NCBI GenBank assembly: GCA_007131465.1
Contig: SLQN01000517.1
Coordinates: 1 to 7,137, forward strand
DNA from: Paracoccaceae bacterium
GTDB lineage: Bacteria > Pseudomonadota > Alphaproteobacteria > Rhodobacterales > Rhodobacteraceae
Length of the DNA stretch: 7,137 nucleotides
Reading direction: 5' to 3'
This document shows positions 1 to 7,137 of this stretch, piece after piece. The stretch's first letter is position 1. Each line of letters opens with the position of its first letter. The position numbers and the translations under genes are program-made. A model generated the notes under the pieces. That model had not been told where the DNA came from and did no database searches. It saw only the letters and a program-made list of their open reading frames with translations.

Positions 1-808
1 CCGTGATTTCCTGCAAGGTGATGCGGCGGATGTCATAGCCGTCCTGCCCCGGCAACAGCCCGACATGCACGATCACCCCGCCCGGCCGCACAAGGCGCGC
101 GGCATCCGCGCGGGTGGCCGCCGCCCCCACGGCGTCGATGATCAGATCGAAGGCACTTTCGCCGGGGTCGTGATGGCGCGGGTCGAACGTCTTGATCCCC
201 TGCTCCGGCGCAAGGGTCGCGCGCCGCCCGGCATGGGGTTCGGCGACATGGATGCTGGCCGCCCCCATATGCCGCGCGACCAGTGCTGCCGCCACGCCAA
301 TCGCGCCCGCGCCCTGCACCAGCACGCGCGGGCGGGCCTCGCCCAGCCGTTCCAGCCCGATGCGGACAGCGTGCCACGACACCGCCACGGGCTCGGTCAG
401 GGCCGCGTCGCGCATGGACAGGCCCGCGGGGATGGGCAGGAGGTTGCGTTCGGGGATGGTGACGTATTCGGCAAAGGCCCCAGGGCGCGGCGGCATCGAG
501 ATGATCGCGCGTGTGGGCGACAGATGCGGGCGTCCGGCGCGCGCGGCGGGGCAGTCCGGGTTCACCACCAGCGGGTTGATCGCCACTGCCTGCCCCTTGC
601 GCGGGCCATCGGCGACCAGCCCCGCCGCCTCATGCCCCAGCACCAGCGGCGGGGGGCGGCGGTCGTCATGGCCATGATAGGCGTGCATGTCCGACCCGCA
701 GATGCCGACAGCATGGACGGCCACCAGCACCTCGCCCGGCCCGGGCACAGGGCGGGGCTGATCGGCGAGCGTCATCTGGTTGGGGCCGGTATAGAGCAGT
801 GCGCGCAT
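1..808 (-). CDS. Zinc-type medium-chain alcohol dehydrogenase, C-terminus cut by window edge (candidate DHPS 2-dehydrogenase)
   Basis: NAD(P)-dependent medium-chain dehydrogenase of the threonine/sorbitol dehydrogenase type. 269 codons are visible of a usual 340-350, so roughly 75 residues lie left of the window. Numbered from the ATG at 806-808, catalytic-zinc residues are Cys37 (ICGSD), His59-Glu60 (GHEAAG) and Glu139 (TEPVAV). The Rossmann motif GAGAIG is at 166-171, and Glu190 after the second strand favours NAD over NADP. The structural-zinc lobe is degraded: where relatives have four Cys, this protein has Asn83, Cys86, Ala89 and Ser97. A second in-frame ATG at 812-814 abuts the Shine-Dalgarno; ATG 808 leaves 6 nt and is preferred. 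It follows the SDR gene closely. Beside HpsN it is a candidate HpsO/HpsP-type DHPS 2-dehydrogenase, working with the SDR through the C2 ketone. The family is secure; the substrate is inferred from context. Confidence 0.85.
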   Translation of the reverse strand, partial: MRALLYTGPNQMTLADQPRPVPGPGEVLVAVHAVGICGSDMHAYHGHDDRRPPPLVLGHEAAGLVADGPRKGQAVAINPLVVNPDCPAARAGRPHLSPTRAIISMPPRPGAFAEYVTIPERNLLPIPAGLSMRDAALTEPVAVSWHAVRIGLERLGEARPRVLVQGAGAIGVAAALVARHMGAASIHVAEPHAGRRATLAPEQGIKTFDPRHHDPGESAFDLIIDAVGAAATRADAARLVRPGGVIVHVGLLPGQDGYDIRRITLQEIT

Positions 809-814
809 GGTCAT

Positions 815-820
815 TCCTTA
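815..820 (-). promoter_or_regulatory. Shine-Dalgarno of the alcohol dehydrogenase gene, overlapping the SDR stop codon
   Basis: The minus strand reads TAAGGA. Its TAA is the stop of the upstream short-chain dehydrogenase and AAGGA is the ribosome-binding core. The spacer is 0 nt to the ATG at 814 and 6 nt to the ATG at 808, which decides for the second ATG. The overlap implies translational coupling. Confidence 0.6.
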
Positions 821-1576
821 TTTCGCCGTAAACCCGCCATCCACGCATAATGTCTGGCCCGTGATATAGGCAGCGGCGTCCGAGCACAGGAACACGGTCG
901 CGCCATAGAGGTCTTCAAGCCTGCCATTGCGCCCGATGGCGGTGCGTGTGGCGTTGGCGGCGGCCAGTTCGGCGTTGCCAAAGACGGGGGCTGTCAGCGG
1001 TGTGGGGAAGAACCCCGGCGCGATGGCGTTGCAGGTGACGCCCTGGGGGGAGAATTCCTCGGCCATGGCGCGGGTCAGTTGCACGATGCCGCCCTTGGCC
1101 GCGCCGTAGGGGGCGGAATTCGCGAAGGCGCGGTGTGATTGCAGCGAGGCGAGGTTCAGCACCCGACCCCAGCCGCGCGCGGCCATGCGCGGGGCCAGAT
1201 GCTGCACCAGCACGAAGGGCGCGCGCAGATGCAGTGCCATATGCAGGTCGAATGCATCCGCCGTGACCTGCGCGAAGGGCTGGCGCAGATTGACTCCGGC
1301 GGCGTTGATCAGGATATCGGCATCGCCCACAGCATCGGCCAGCGCCGAGAGGCTGTCCGGGTCGGTCAGGTCGGTGGGGTGGGGCTGGGCGGTAATGCCG
1401 TCCTGTGCAAGCTCATGGCAGGCGGAGTCCAGCTTGGCGCTATCGCGCGCGGCCAGATGCAGGCGCGCGCCTTGCAGCCCGAGCGCGCGGGCCATCGCCA
1501 GCCCGATGCCCGAATTGCCGCCAGTGACCAAGGCGCTGCGGCCCGAGAGATCGAACAGTGCGTCAAGCCTTGGCAT
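818..1576 (-). CDS. Short-chain dehydrogenase/reductase (candidate DHPS 2-dehydrogenase)
   Basis: Classical SDR of 252 aa, normal family length, single Rossmann domain, presumably cytosolic. The cofactor motif TGGNSGIG is at 18-25, NAAG at 91-94, catalytic Ser144 and the YxxxK motif Tyr157-Lys161; the C-terminus has [11 protein letters not shown] (238-248), as in gluconate/deoxygluconate dehydrogenase-like SDRs. The usual tetrad Asn (in 'xNLrxPF') is His116 here. The residue after the second strand is Ala43-Arg44, so the absence of an acidic residue there leaves NADP use open. The start ATG lies inside the 3' end of the aminotransferase gene (14-nt overlap) and has a GAGGA ribosome-binding site. 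In an hpsN operon, an SDR and a zinc-type dehydrogenase correspond to the HpsO/HpsP pair that converts (S)- to (R)-DHPS by oxidation and reduction at C2. The SDR family is certain; the substrate is inferred. Confidence 0.92.
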   Translation of the reverse strand: MPRLDALFDLSGRSALVTGGNSGIGLAMARALGLQGARLHLAARDSAKLDSACHELAQDGITAQPHPTDLTDPDSLSALADAVGDADILINAAGVNLRQPFAQVTADAFDLHMALHLRAPFVLVQHLAPRMAARGWGRVLNLASLQSHRAFANSAPYGAAKGGIVQLTRAMAEEFSPQGVTCNAIAPGFFPTPLTAPVFGNAELAAANATRTAIGRNGRLEDLYGATVFLCSDAAAYITGQTLCVDGGFTAK

Positions 1577-2768
1577 GACGGTCCTCGGTGATGGTCGAAG
1601 CGGTGGCGATCAGCAGATCGGCGATTGCGTCGCACTGGGGTTCGGACAGGCCAAGGGGCAGGCGGATATCGCACAGCGTTGCCTGAATCTCGCAGGCGCG
1701 GGGCACGTCGCTGGCCTCTGCCCCGTGCCAATGGGCGGGGTTGGAACTGTAGCCTTCGGGTTGGTCCGTGCCAAACCACTTGACCCAGATGCCCCCCGCG
1801 CGCGCAGCCACGCAAAATGCCTGCATCTGCGCAGACGCAAACCCCGGCAGGCGGAACTGGAGCGAGCTTTGCGCATAGGCTTCCGCTCTGGGTCGATGCG
1901 GCAGCGCAAAGCCCGCAGCCGCCCCAAGCCGCGCGGCGATACGGTCATGACTGGCATTCCAGTCGGCCACGCGGGCGGGCAGAAGGGCCAGTTGCGGCAG
2001 CGCCAAAGCGGCAACCAGCGCGGACATGCGCATGGAATAATTGCCGCAGCGCGGCTGCCAGCGGGCCATGACCTCGGGCGCAGGGACAGTGCCGTTTTGC
2101 CCATGAAGCATGTAGCTGCCCGAATGCAGGATCGCCTGTGCGGCGATATCGGCATCATCCGTGACCAGCATCCCGCCTTCGCCAGTATTGACATGCTTGC
2201 CCGACTGGAAGCTGAAACATCCTGCCTGTCCGAATGTGCCGGCCTGCTGCCCGTCCCAGGATGCGCCCAGCGTATGGGCGCAATCCTCGATAAGGGTCAG
2301 ACCAAGCGCGGCGCAGAGTGTCGCCAGCGCAGGCAGGTTGCACAGATGCCCGCGCATATGCGACAGCATCAGCACCCGCGCCCCGCTGGCCTGTGCCTTG
2401 ATGCGCAGGTCGGCCATGTCGATGGTCAGGTCTTCGGTGATTTCGACCAGCACCGGGCGCGCGCCGATATGATCCAGCGCGCCGGGGACCGGGCCAAGGG
2501 TGAAAGCGTTCATCAGGACCGGATCACCGGGTCGCACCCCGGCAGCCTTGAGCGCGAGGAACAGCGCCGCGCCGCAGGAATTGACGGCAACGGCATATCT
2601 GCACCCGAGAAGGCGTGCAAATTCGCGTTCCAGTTCAGAGACCGGACCACCCGTGCCGCCCTGTTCGGCGTAGCGGTGCAACCGGCCCGACGCGAGCAGC
2701 GCGTTGGCCGCAGCAATGGCCTCGGGCGGGATTTCGGGCGGGCGGTCCGGATCGGGCAAGTCTGTCAT
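1563..2768 (-). CDS. DegT/DnrJ/EryC1/StrS-family PLP aminotransferase (possible amino-sulfonate aminotransferase)
   Basis: Fold-type I PLP aminotransferase of 401 aa, close to the usual 370-400. Lys191 in [14 protein letters not shown] is the Schiff-base lysine, and Asp162 in the EDCAHTLGA block should pair with the pyridine nitrogen. The phosphate-binding turn is [11 protein letters not shown] (63-73) and the [14 protein letters not shown] block is at 242-255. Having Lys at 191 argues against the His-bearing ColD-type dehydratases of this superfamily. Members usually aminate or deaminate keto groups of sugars, cyclitols and related polyols with Glu/Gln as partner. The gene starts 3 nt after the hpsN stop, with only a weak Shine-Dalgarno, and overlaps the SDR by 14 nt, so it belongs to the same unit. 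A ketone or amine of a three-carbon sulfonate is a plausible substrate (inference). Alternatives are an amino-sugar enzyme or an unrelated passenger. The exact reaction is unknown. Confidence 0.9.
   Translation of the reverse strand: MTDLPDPDRPPEIPPEAIAAANALLASGRLHRYAEQGGTGGPVSELEREFARLLGCRYAVAVNSCGAALFLALKAAGVRPGDPVLMNAFTLGPVPGALDHIGARPVLVEITEDLTIDMADLRIKAQASGARVLMLSHMRGHLCNLPALATLCAALGLTLIEDCAHTLGASWDGQQAGTFGQAGCFSFQSGKHVNTGEGGMLVTDDADIAAQAILHSGSYMLHGQNGTVPAPEVMARWQPRCGNYSMRMSALVAALALPQLALLPARVADWNASHDRIAARLGAAAGFALPHRPRAEAYAQSSLQFRLPGFASAQMQAFCVAARAGGIWVKWFGTDQPEGYSSNPAHWHGAEASDVPRACEIQATLCDIRLPLGLSEPQCDAIADLLIATASTITEDRHAKA
1582..1586 (-). promoter_or_regulatory. Shine-Dalgarno of the SDR gene, inside the aminotransferase coding region
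   Basis: The minus strand reads GAGGA followed by CCGTC and the ATG at 1574-1576, a 5-nt spacer. The site lies within the last codons of the aminotransferase gene, so the two genes are probably translationally coupled. Confidence 0.65.
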
Positions 2769-2771
2769 CGC

Positions 2772-4136
<1,365 letters not shown>

Positions 4137-4166
4137 TCAAATGTCGGCATGACGTGGCGCGTGGTG

Positions 4167-4952
4167 TCACAGCAATGCCGATAACTCCTCTGCCGCGCGC
4201 TTCAGCCGGGGCAAATGCGTGTATCCCTGCTTGATCGAGATGCGCTGCGTCGGGCCCTGAAAGGCAATGGTCGCGGGCATCCGTCCATACTGGTCGCGCA
4301 GCGGCATCGCGAAGGCGATGACGCCTTCCAGAAACTCCTCGTTATCCACTGCGAAACCCTGATCGCGGATTTGCAGGATCTCGGCGCGCAGGGCCCTTGG
4401 GTCGGTCAGGGTTGCGGGCGTCATCTGCGCCAGATCGGCGTTGCGCAGATAACTGTACAGACGCGCATCGCTGAGGGTCGACAGATAGAGCTTGCCCCCG
4501 GCGGTGCAGTAGAAGGGCACATGCGCCCCGACCGAGAACTGCACCCGCAGGTGCCATTCGGTTTCGACCCTGTCCAGATAGACCATCGCTTCGCGGTCCG
4601 GGATGGCCAGGTTGCAGGTCTCGCCGATATCCTTGGCCAGCGCACGCATGATCGCCAGACGCGGGGTCCGCATCCGCATCGTTGACATGGTCGCAACCGC
4701 CAGTTGCCGCGCGCGTGGCCCGACGGAATAGGACCGCCCGTCGGGTTCGCGTTGCAGATAGCCCTCGCCCTCCAGGGTCTGGAACAGCCGGTGCAGCGTG
4801 GCCTTGGGCAGGTCGGTCGCTCCGCTCAGGTCTGTGGGCAATACAGGCTGCCCCTTTTTCACGATCTCTTCCAGCAAGGTCAGCAACCGCAAGGTTGTCG
4901 GGATCCGTTCGGTTCGGGCAGTTTCATCTTGGTCAGTCTCGATGTGTTTCAT
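4167..4952 (-). CDS. IclR-family transcriptional regulator, probable local regulator
   Basis: 261-aa regulator with the two IclR domains. The N-terminal winged helix-turn-helix spans about 18-85, with LPKATLHRLFQTLEGEGYL (48-66) as recognition helix and start of the wing. The C-terminal GAF-like effector domain spans about 100-258, with ETCNLAI (111-117), MVYLDRVE (123-130), VPFYCTAGGK (145-154, the usual 'P.h.tA.GK' motif) and the DNEEFLEGVIAFAMPLRD block (203-220). The gene starts 39 nt after the dctM stop and runs the same way, so it is embedded between transport and catabolic genes. The ATG at 4950-4952 has only a poor Shine-Dalgarno (GAG about 10 nt upstream), and no better start is seen. 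Effector and sign of regulation cannot be read; a DHPS-pathway intermediate is a reasonable guess. No palindromic operator was identified. Confidence 0.9.
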   Translation of the reverse strand: MKHIETDQDETARTERIPTTLRLLTLLEEIVKKGQPVLPTDLSGATDLPKATLHRLFQTLEGEGYLQREPDGRSYSVGPRARQLAVATMSTMRMRTPRLAIMRALAKDIGETCNLAIPDREAMVYLDRVETEWHLRVQFSVGAHVPFYCTAGGKLYLSTLSDARLYSYLRNADLAQMTPATLTDPRALRAEILQIRDQGFAVDNEEFLEGVIAFAMPLRDQYGRMPATIAFQGPTQRISIKQGYTHLPRLKRAAEELSALL

Positions 4953-4991
4953 GACTATCGCTCGGCTCTAAAGGCGGCCCTGTAACTCCGG

Positions 4992-6350
4992 TCAGGAGAA
5001 TGCCAGCGACAGCCAGGGAACGAAGGCGACAACCAGCCAGACCGAGATCAGGGCAATCAGGTAGGGCACGATATACTTCAACAGGCGCATATATGGCACC
5101 CCTGTCACGCCACTTGCGACGTAGAGGTTCAGACCGTAAGGCGGCGTGATGAAGCCGATCGACCCGCCGATCAGGAAGATCACCGCGAAATGCACCGGAT
5201 CGACGCCCACGCTGGCGGCAATCGGGGCCAGGATCGGCGCCATGATAATGGTGTTGGGCAGGCTTTCCAGCACCATCCCGGCAACAAAGACCATGGCCAT
5301 CGCCATCAGCAGGACGGCGTAATATCCGCCGATCCCGGTCAGAAAGGTCTCGATTGCGTCTTTCGCGCCCAGAAGCGACAGGATCTGCTGCATGACCACG
5401 GAAATCCCGATCAGCGGGGCCAGCATGCCGGCAATGCGTGCGGAATTCAGCACCACCTCTGGCAGGTCACGCAGGCGGAACCCTTCGACCAGCACCATCT
5501 CGACCCAGCCTGGCGTGCGCGTCAGGTCGTCGCTCTCGGACTGGCCCCTGTTGATCAGAAGGTAAATCGGGCGCGATATCAGCGCGACGATGATACAGAA
5601 GCCGACTGTCACGCCTGCGGCTTCGGTCGGGGAAAACTTGCCGGTATAGATGCCCCACAGCACCAGCCCGATGGCAAAGAATCCCAGCCACGCCCCGAAG
5701 GCGGTCTTGATCATGCGGTGAATTTCAAAGCGGATCAGATGGCCCCAGCCGTTCCTGTGGCACATGATCCAGCAGGCCACCTGCATGCCGACCACCATCA
5801 GGATGCCCGGCAGGATACCCGCCAGAAACAGCTCGGCGATGGAGAGGTTCAGCAAGAACCCATAGACGATGAAGATGATCGAAGGCGGGATGATGATGCC
5901 CACTGTGCCGCCTGCCGCCGCCGTGGCGGCAGCGAAGCGTTCGTCAAACCCGTTCTTCACCATGCGCGGATGCATCATCGCACCGATTGTCGCCGTGGTG
6001 GCTGAATTCGACCCAGAAATTGCGGCGAACAGCCCGCACGCCCCGATGCTTGCCATGCCCAGTCCGCCGCGCAGCCAGCCAAGACAGGCATAGGCAAAAG
6101 CCGACAGCCGCTGCGCGATGCCCGAGCGGTTGATCAGATCGCCCGTCAGAATGAACAGCGGCATTGCCAGCAGCGCGAAAGACGTGGTGAACACTGCCGA
6201 AAAGGCAAAACCGATATTGTCGAGCGAGATGTTGACCACGAAGCTCATCGCGGCCACCCAGAGCGCGATGACCAGAAAGATCGGCACGCCCAGAATGAAC
6301 AGCGTCGTTGCCAGCAGCGAAAAAATGAGGGTCAGGGTTCCGTCAGTCAT
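4992..6350 (-). CDS. TRAP transporter large permease subunit, DctM type (probable HpsM-like sulfonate uptake)
   Basis: Inner-membrane ion-coupled channel subunit of a TRAP transporter, 452 aa, hydrophobic throughout with about 12 membrane segments. Numbered from the ATG at 6348-6350, DctM signatures are GSNSATTATIGAMMHPRM (113-130), GGTVGIIIPPSI (147-158), GKFSPTEAAG (237-246) and ITPPYGLNLYVASG (401-414). At 261-300 there is a charged loop (RGQSESDD and FRLRDLPE) longer than I expect for the family, which probably explains a length somewhat above the usual 425-440. A GTG at 6357-6359 would add three residues but abuts the AGGAC ribosome-binding site, so the ATG is preferred. It follows dctQ by 12 nt. 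The neighbouring hpsN and dehydrogenase genes point to uptake of DHPS or a related C3 sulfonate (HpsKLM-type), but substrate choice lies in the periplasmic binding protein, which is outside the window. Confidence 0.93.
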   Translation of the reverse strand: MTDGTLTLIFSLLATTLFILGVPIFLVIALWVAAMSFVVNISLDNIGFAFSAVFTTSFALLAMPLFILTGDLINRSGIAQRLSAFAYACLGWLRGGLGMASIGACGLFAAISGSNSATTATIGAMMHPRMVKNGFDERFAAATAAAGGTVGIIIPPSIIFIVYGFLLNLSIAELFLAGILPGILMVVGMQVACWIMCHRNGWGHLIRFEIHRMIKTAFGAWLGFFAIGLVLWGIYTGKFSPTEAAGVTVGFCIIVALISRPIYLLINRGQSESDDLTRTPGWVEMVLVEGFRLRDLPEVVLNSARIAGMLAPLIGISVVMQQILSLLGAKDAIETFLTGIGGYYAVLLMAMAMVFVAGMVLESLPNTIIMAPILAPIAASVGVDPVHFAVIFLIGGSIGFITPPYGLNLYVASGVTGVPYMRLLKYIVPYLIALISVWLVVAFVPWLSLAFS

Positions 6351-6359
6351 GGCAAGCAC

Positions 6360-6365
6360 GTCCTA
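6360..6365 (-). promoter_or_regulatory. Shine-Dalgarno of dctM overlapping the dctQ stop codon
   Basis: The minus strand reads TAGGAC: TAG is the dctQ stop and AGGAC the ribosome-binding core. The core is 9 nt from the ATG at 6350 and 0 nt from the GTG at 6359, so it supports the ATG. The overlap ties translation of the two membrane subunits together. Confidence 0.6.
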
Positions 6366-7031
6366 TTCACGGGCGAGGTCATTGGTCAGGCCGAAAGTTT
6401 CACCGACCCGATATTTCCGAATATCCTGCAACAGGTTCTCGATCACGCGCGCATACAGGATGATCCAGGATATCGGCACACAGATATAGAACCACCAGCG
6501 CATCACGTTATCCGTGCCACCCAGCATCTGGAAGTTCGCAGCCGACCCGGCCGTCAGGCGCGTCGTTGCCACCACCACGATCACCGCAAGCACATACCAC
6601 AGGATCGCATCGAGGATGGACAGCGCCAGTTTCGGCTTGGGGCCCATCATTGCGCGTACTTCGCCAAAGGACAGATGCGTGCGCAGTTTCACGTTATAGG
6701 CGCAGCCGATCCAGGTCAGCAGCAGAAACAGATACGGCGGCAGCGTCGTTGACCAGGCCACCTGAACATTGAAGACGAAGCGGCGGATCACCTCGACGAA
6801 GATGACCATGGCAATGGTCATGTAGATGAAAAACATCGCGGTTGGTTCCAGATACCGGTCCAGCAGCTTTACCTTGCGGAAGATCATCATGACGATCAGC
6901 GACAGCGGCAGGATCAGGACAGCAGCCACCAGATAGAAAGCCGGATTGCGCAGGGACCGCGAAATGGCAAAGGGCTGGCCCGCTACAAGCGCATCCCACA
7001 TCGCGGCGATCGCTGTCAGTGTCTCTTGCAT
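6363..7031 (-). CDS. TRAP transporter small permease subunit, DctQ type, with N-terminal extension
   Basis: Small membrane subunit that pairs with DctM in a TRAP transporter. It has 222 aa against about 160-180 for typical DctQ. Five hydrophobic segments are visible, at about 31-51, 61-82, 98-117, 135-157 and 177-200. The last four fit the usual DctQ core, including VIRRFVFNVQVAWS (81-94) and LLLTWIGCAYNVKLRTHLSF (103-122), the equivalent of the family's 'W..flGaa...r...H' stretch. The first segment and about 30 residues before it are extra. The start ATG has GGAGG 11 nt upstream. The reading frame stays open to the right edge without another ATG, GTG or TTG, so this start is preferred. The gene is followed by dctM with 12 nt between. 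Transport of DHPS or a related sulfonate is inferred from the neighbours only. Confidence 0.9.
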   Translation of the reverse strand: MQETLTAIAAMWDALVAGQPFAISRSLRNPAFYLVAAVLILPLSLIVMMIFRKVKLLDRYLEPTAMFFIYMTIAMVIFVEVIRRFVFNVQVAWSTTLPPYLFLLLTWIGCAYNVKLRTHLSFGEVRAMMGPKPKLALSILDAILWYVLAVIVVVATTRLTAGSAANFQMLGGTDNVMRWWFYICVPISWIILYARVIENLLQDIRKYRVGETFGLTNDLARE

Positions 7032-7042
7032 GATGGTCCCGT

Positions 7043-7047
7043 CCTCC
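7043..7047 (-). promoter_or_regulatory. Shine-Dalgarno of dctQ
   Basis: The minus strand reads GGAGG with an 11-nt spacer to the ATG at 7029-7031. The spacing is slightly long, but the core is strong, which supports this start in a frame that remains open upstream. Confidence 0.6.
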
Positions 7048-7118
7048 GGGTGCAGCCAGCAGACGGCGCCAGAGGGCGGCGCGGATCTGCAGTGTGTCAG
7101 GGGAAACAGAAGGGCGCC

Positions 7119-7137
7119 TGCCCGGCAGGACCGGGCA
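7119..7137 (-). terminator. GC hairpin at window edge, possible attenuator upstream of dctQ
   Basis: TGCCCGG (7119-7125) and CCGGGCA (7131-7137) form a perfect 7-bp stem with a 5-nt loop. On the minus strand it is followed by GGCGCCCTTCTGTTTCCCC, a pyrimidine-rich but weak U-tract. TRAP operons often carry a stem-loop between the abundant binding-protein gene and the scarcer membrane-subunit genes; this would fit if dctP lies just right of the window. The stem may extend past the edge, and it could also sit inside the end of an upstream gene. The rest of 7032-7118 holds the dctQ ribosome-binding site and nothing else I can recognise. Confidence 0.4.

Noticed and set aside
65..850. A 261-codon open frame on the plus strand
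   Set aside because: It is codon-aligned antisense to the alcohol dehydrogenase, whose zinc and Rossmann motifs are unmistakable. It is a shadow frame of GC-rich coding DNA.
666..887. A short minus-strand frame covering the SDR end and alcohol dehydrogenase start
   Set aside because: It is shifted relative to both real genes, has no motif and no ribosome-binding site of its own.
5190..6005. A 271-codon open frame on the plus strand
   Set aside because: It is antisense and in codon register with dctM. Its His/Asp/Gln/Arg-rich composition is the mirror of hydrophobic membrane-protein codons.
6351..6359. GTG start for dctM adding three residues
   Set aside because: The GTG directly abuts AGGAC with no spacer, while the ATG at 6348-6350 has a 9-nt spacer.

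Overview
The window looks like part of one catabolic operon from a high-GC alphaproteobacterium, most likely Rhodobacteraceae (roseobacter/Paracoccus type). That assignment rests on G/C-rich codon use, scarcity of TTA/CTA/TCA codons, tight gene packing and the gene set; there is no rRNA or other taxonomic marker. All seven genes lie on the minus strand, so transcription runs from the right edge to the left edge.

Layout in transcription order: a short leader at 7032-7137 with a GC-rich hairpin at the window edge, probably between an unseen TRAP solute-binding-protein gene and dctQ; a DctQ-type small TRAP permease subunit (6363-7031); a DctM-type large TRAP subunit (4992-6350); an IclR-family regulator (4167-4952); a 78-bp gap with a small GC hairpin; a histidinol-dehydrogenase-superfamily enzyme best read as HpsN, sulfopropanediol 3-dehydrogenase (2772-4088); a DegT/DnrJ/EryC1/StrS-family PLP aminotransferase (1563-2768); a short-chain dehydrogenase (818-1576); and a zinc-type medium-chain alcohol dehydrogenase cut by the left edge (1-808). 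No gene-free stretch exceeds about 110 bp. No RNA gene, mobile element, CRISPR array or attachment site was seen.

The set matches the known route for 2,3-dihydroxypropane-1-sulfonate (DHPS), an algal organosulfonate: TRAP uptake, two 2-dehydrogenases (HpsO/HpsP type) that interconvert DHPS enantiomers through a C2 ketone, and HpsN, which oxidises (R)-DHPS to (R)-sulfolactate. The sulfolactate-processing genes (suyAB or slcCD/comC types) are not in the window.

The least explained part is the aminotransferase embedded between HpsN and the two dehydrogenases. My main hypothesis is that it interconverts a C2-amino sulfonate such as cysteinolate (2-amino-3-hydroxypropane-1-sulfonate) with the same C2 ketone, so that cysteinolate and both DHPS enantiomers would merge before HpsN. 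The SDR has His in place of the usual tetrad Asn, and the alcohol dehydrogenase has lost most of its structural-zinc cysteines.
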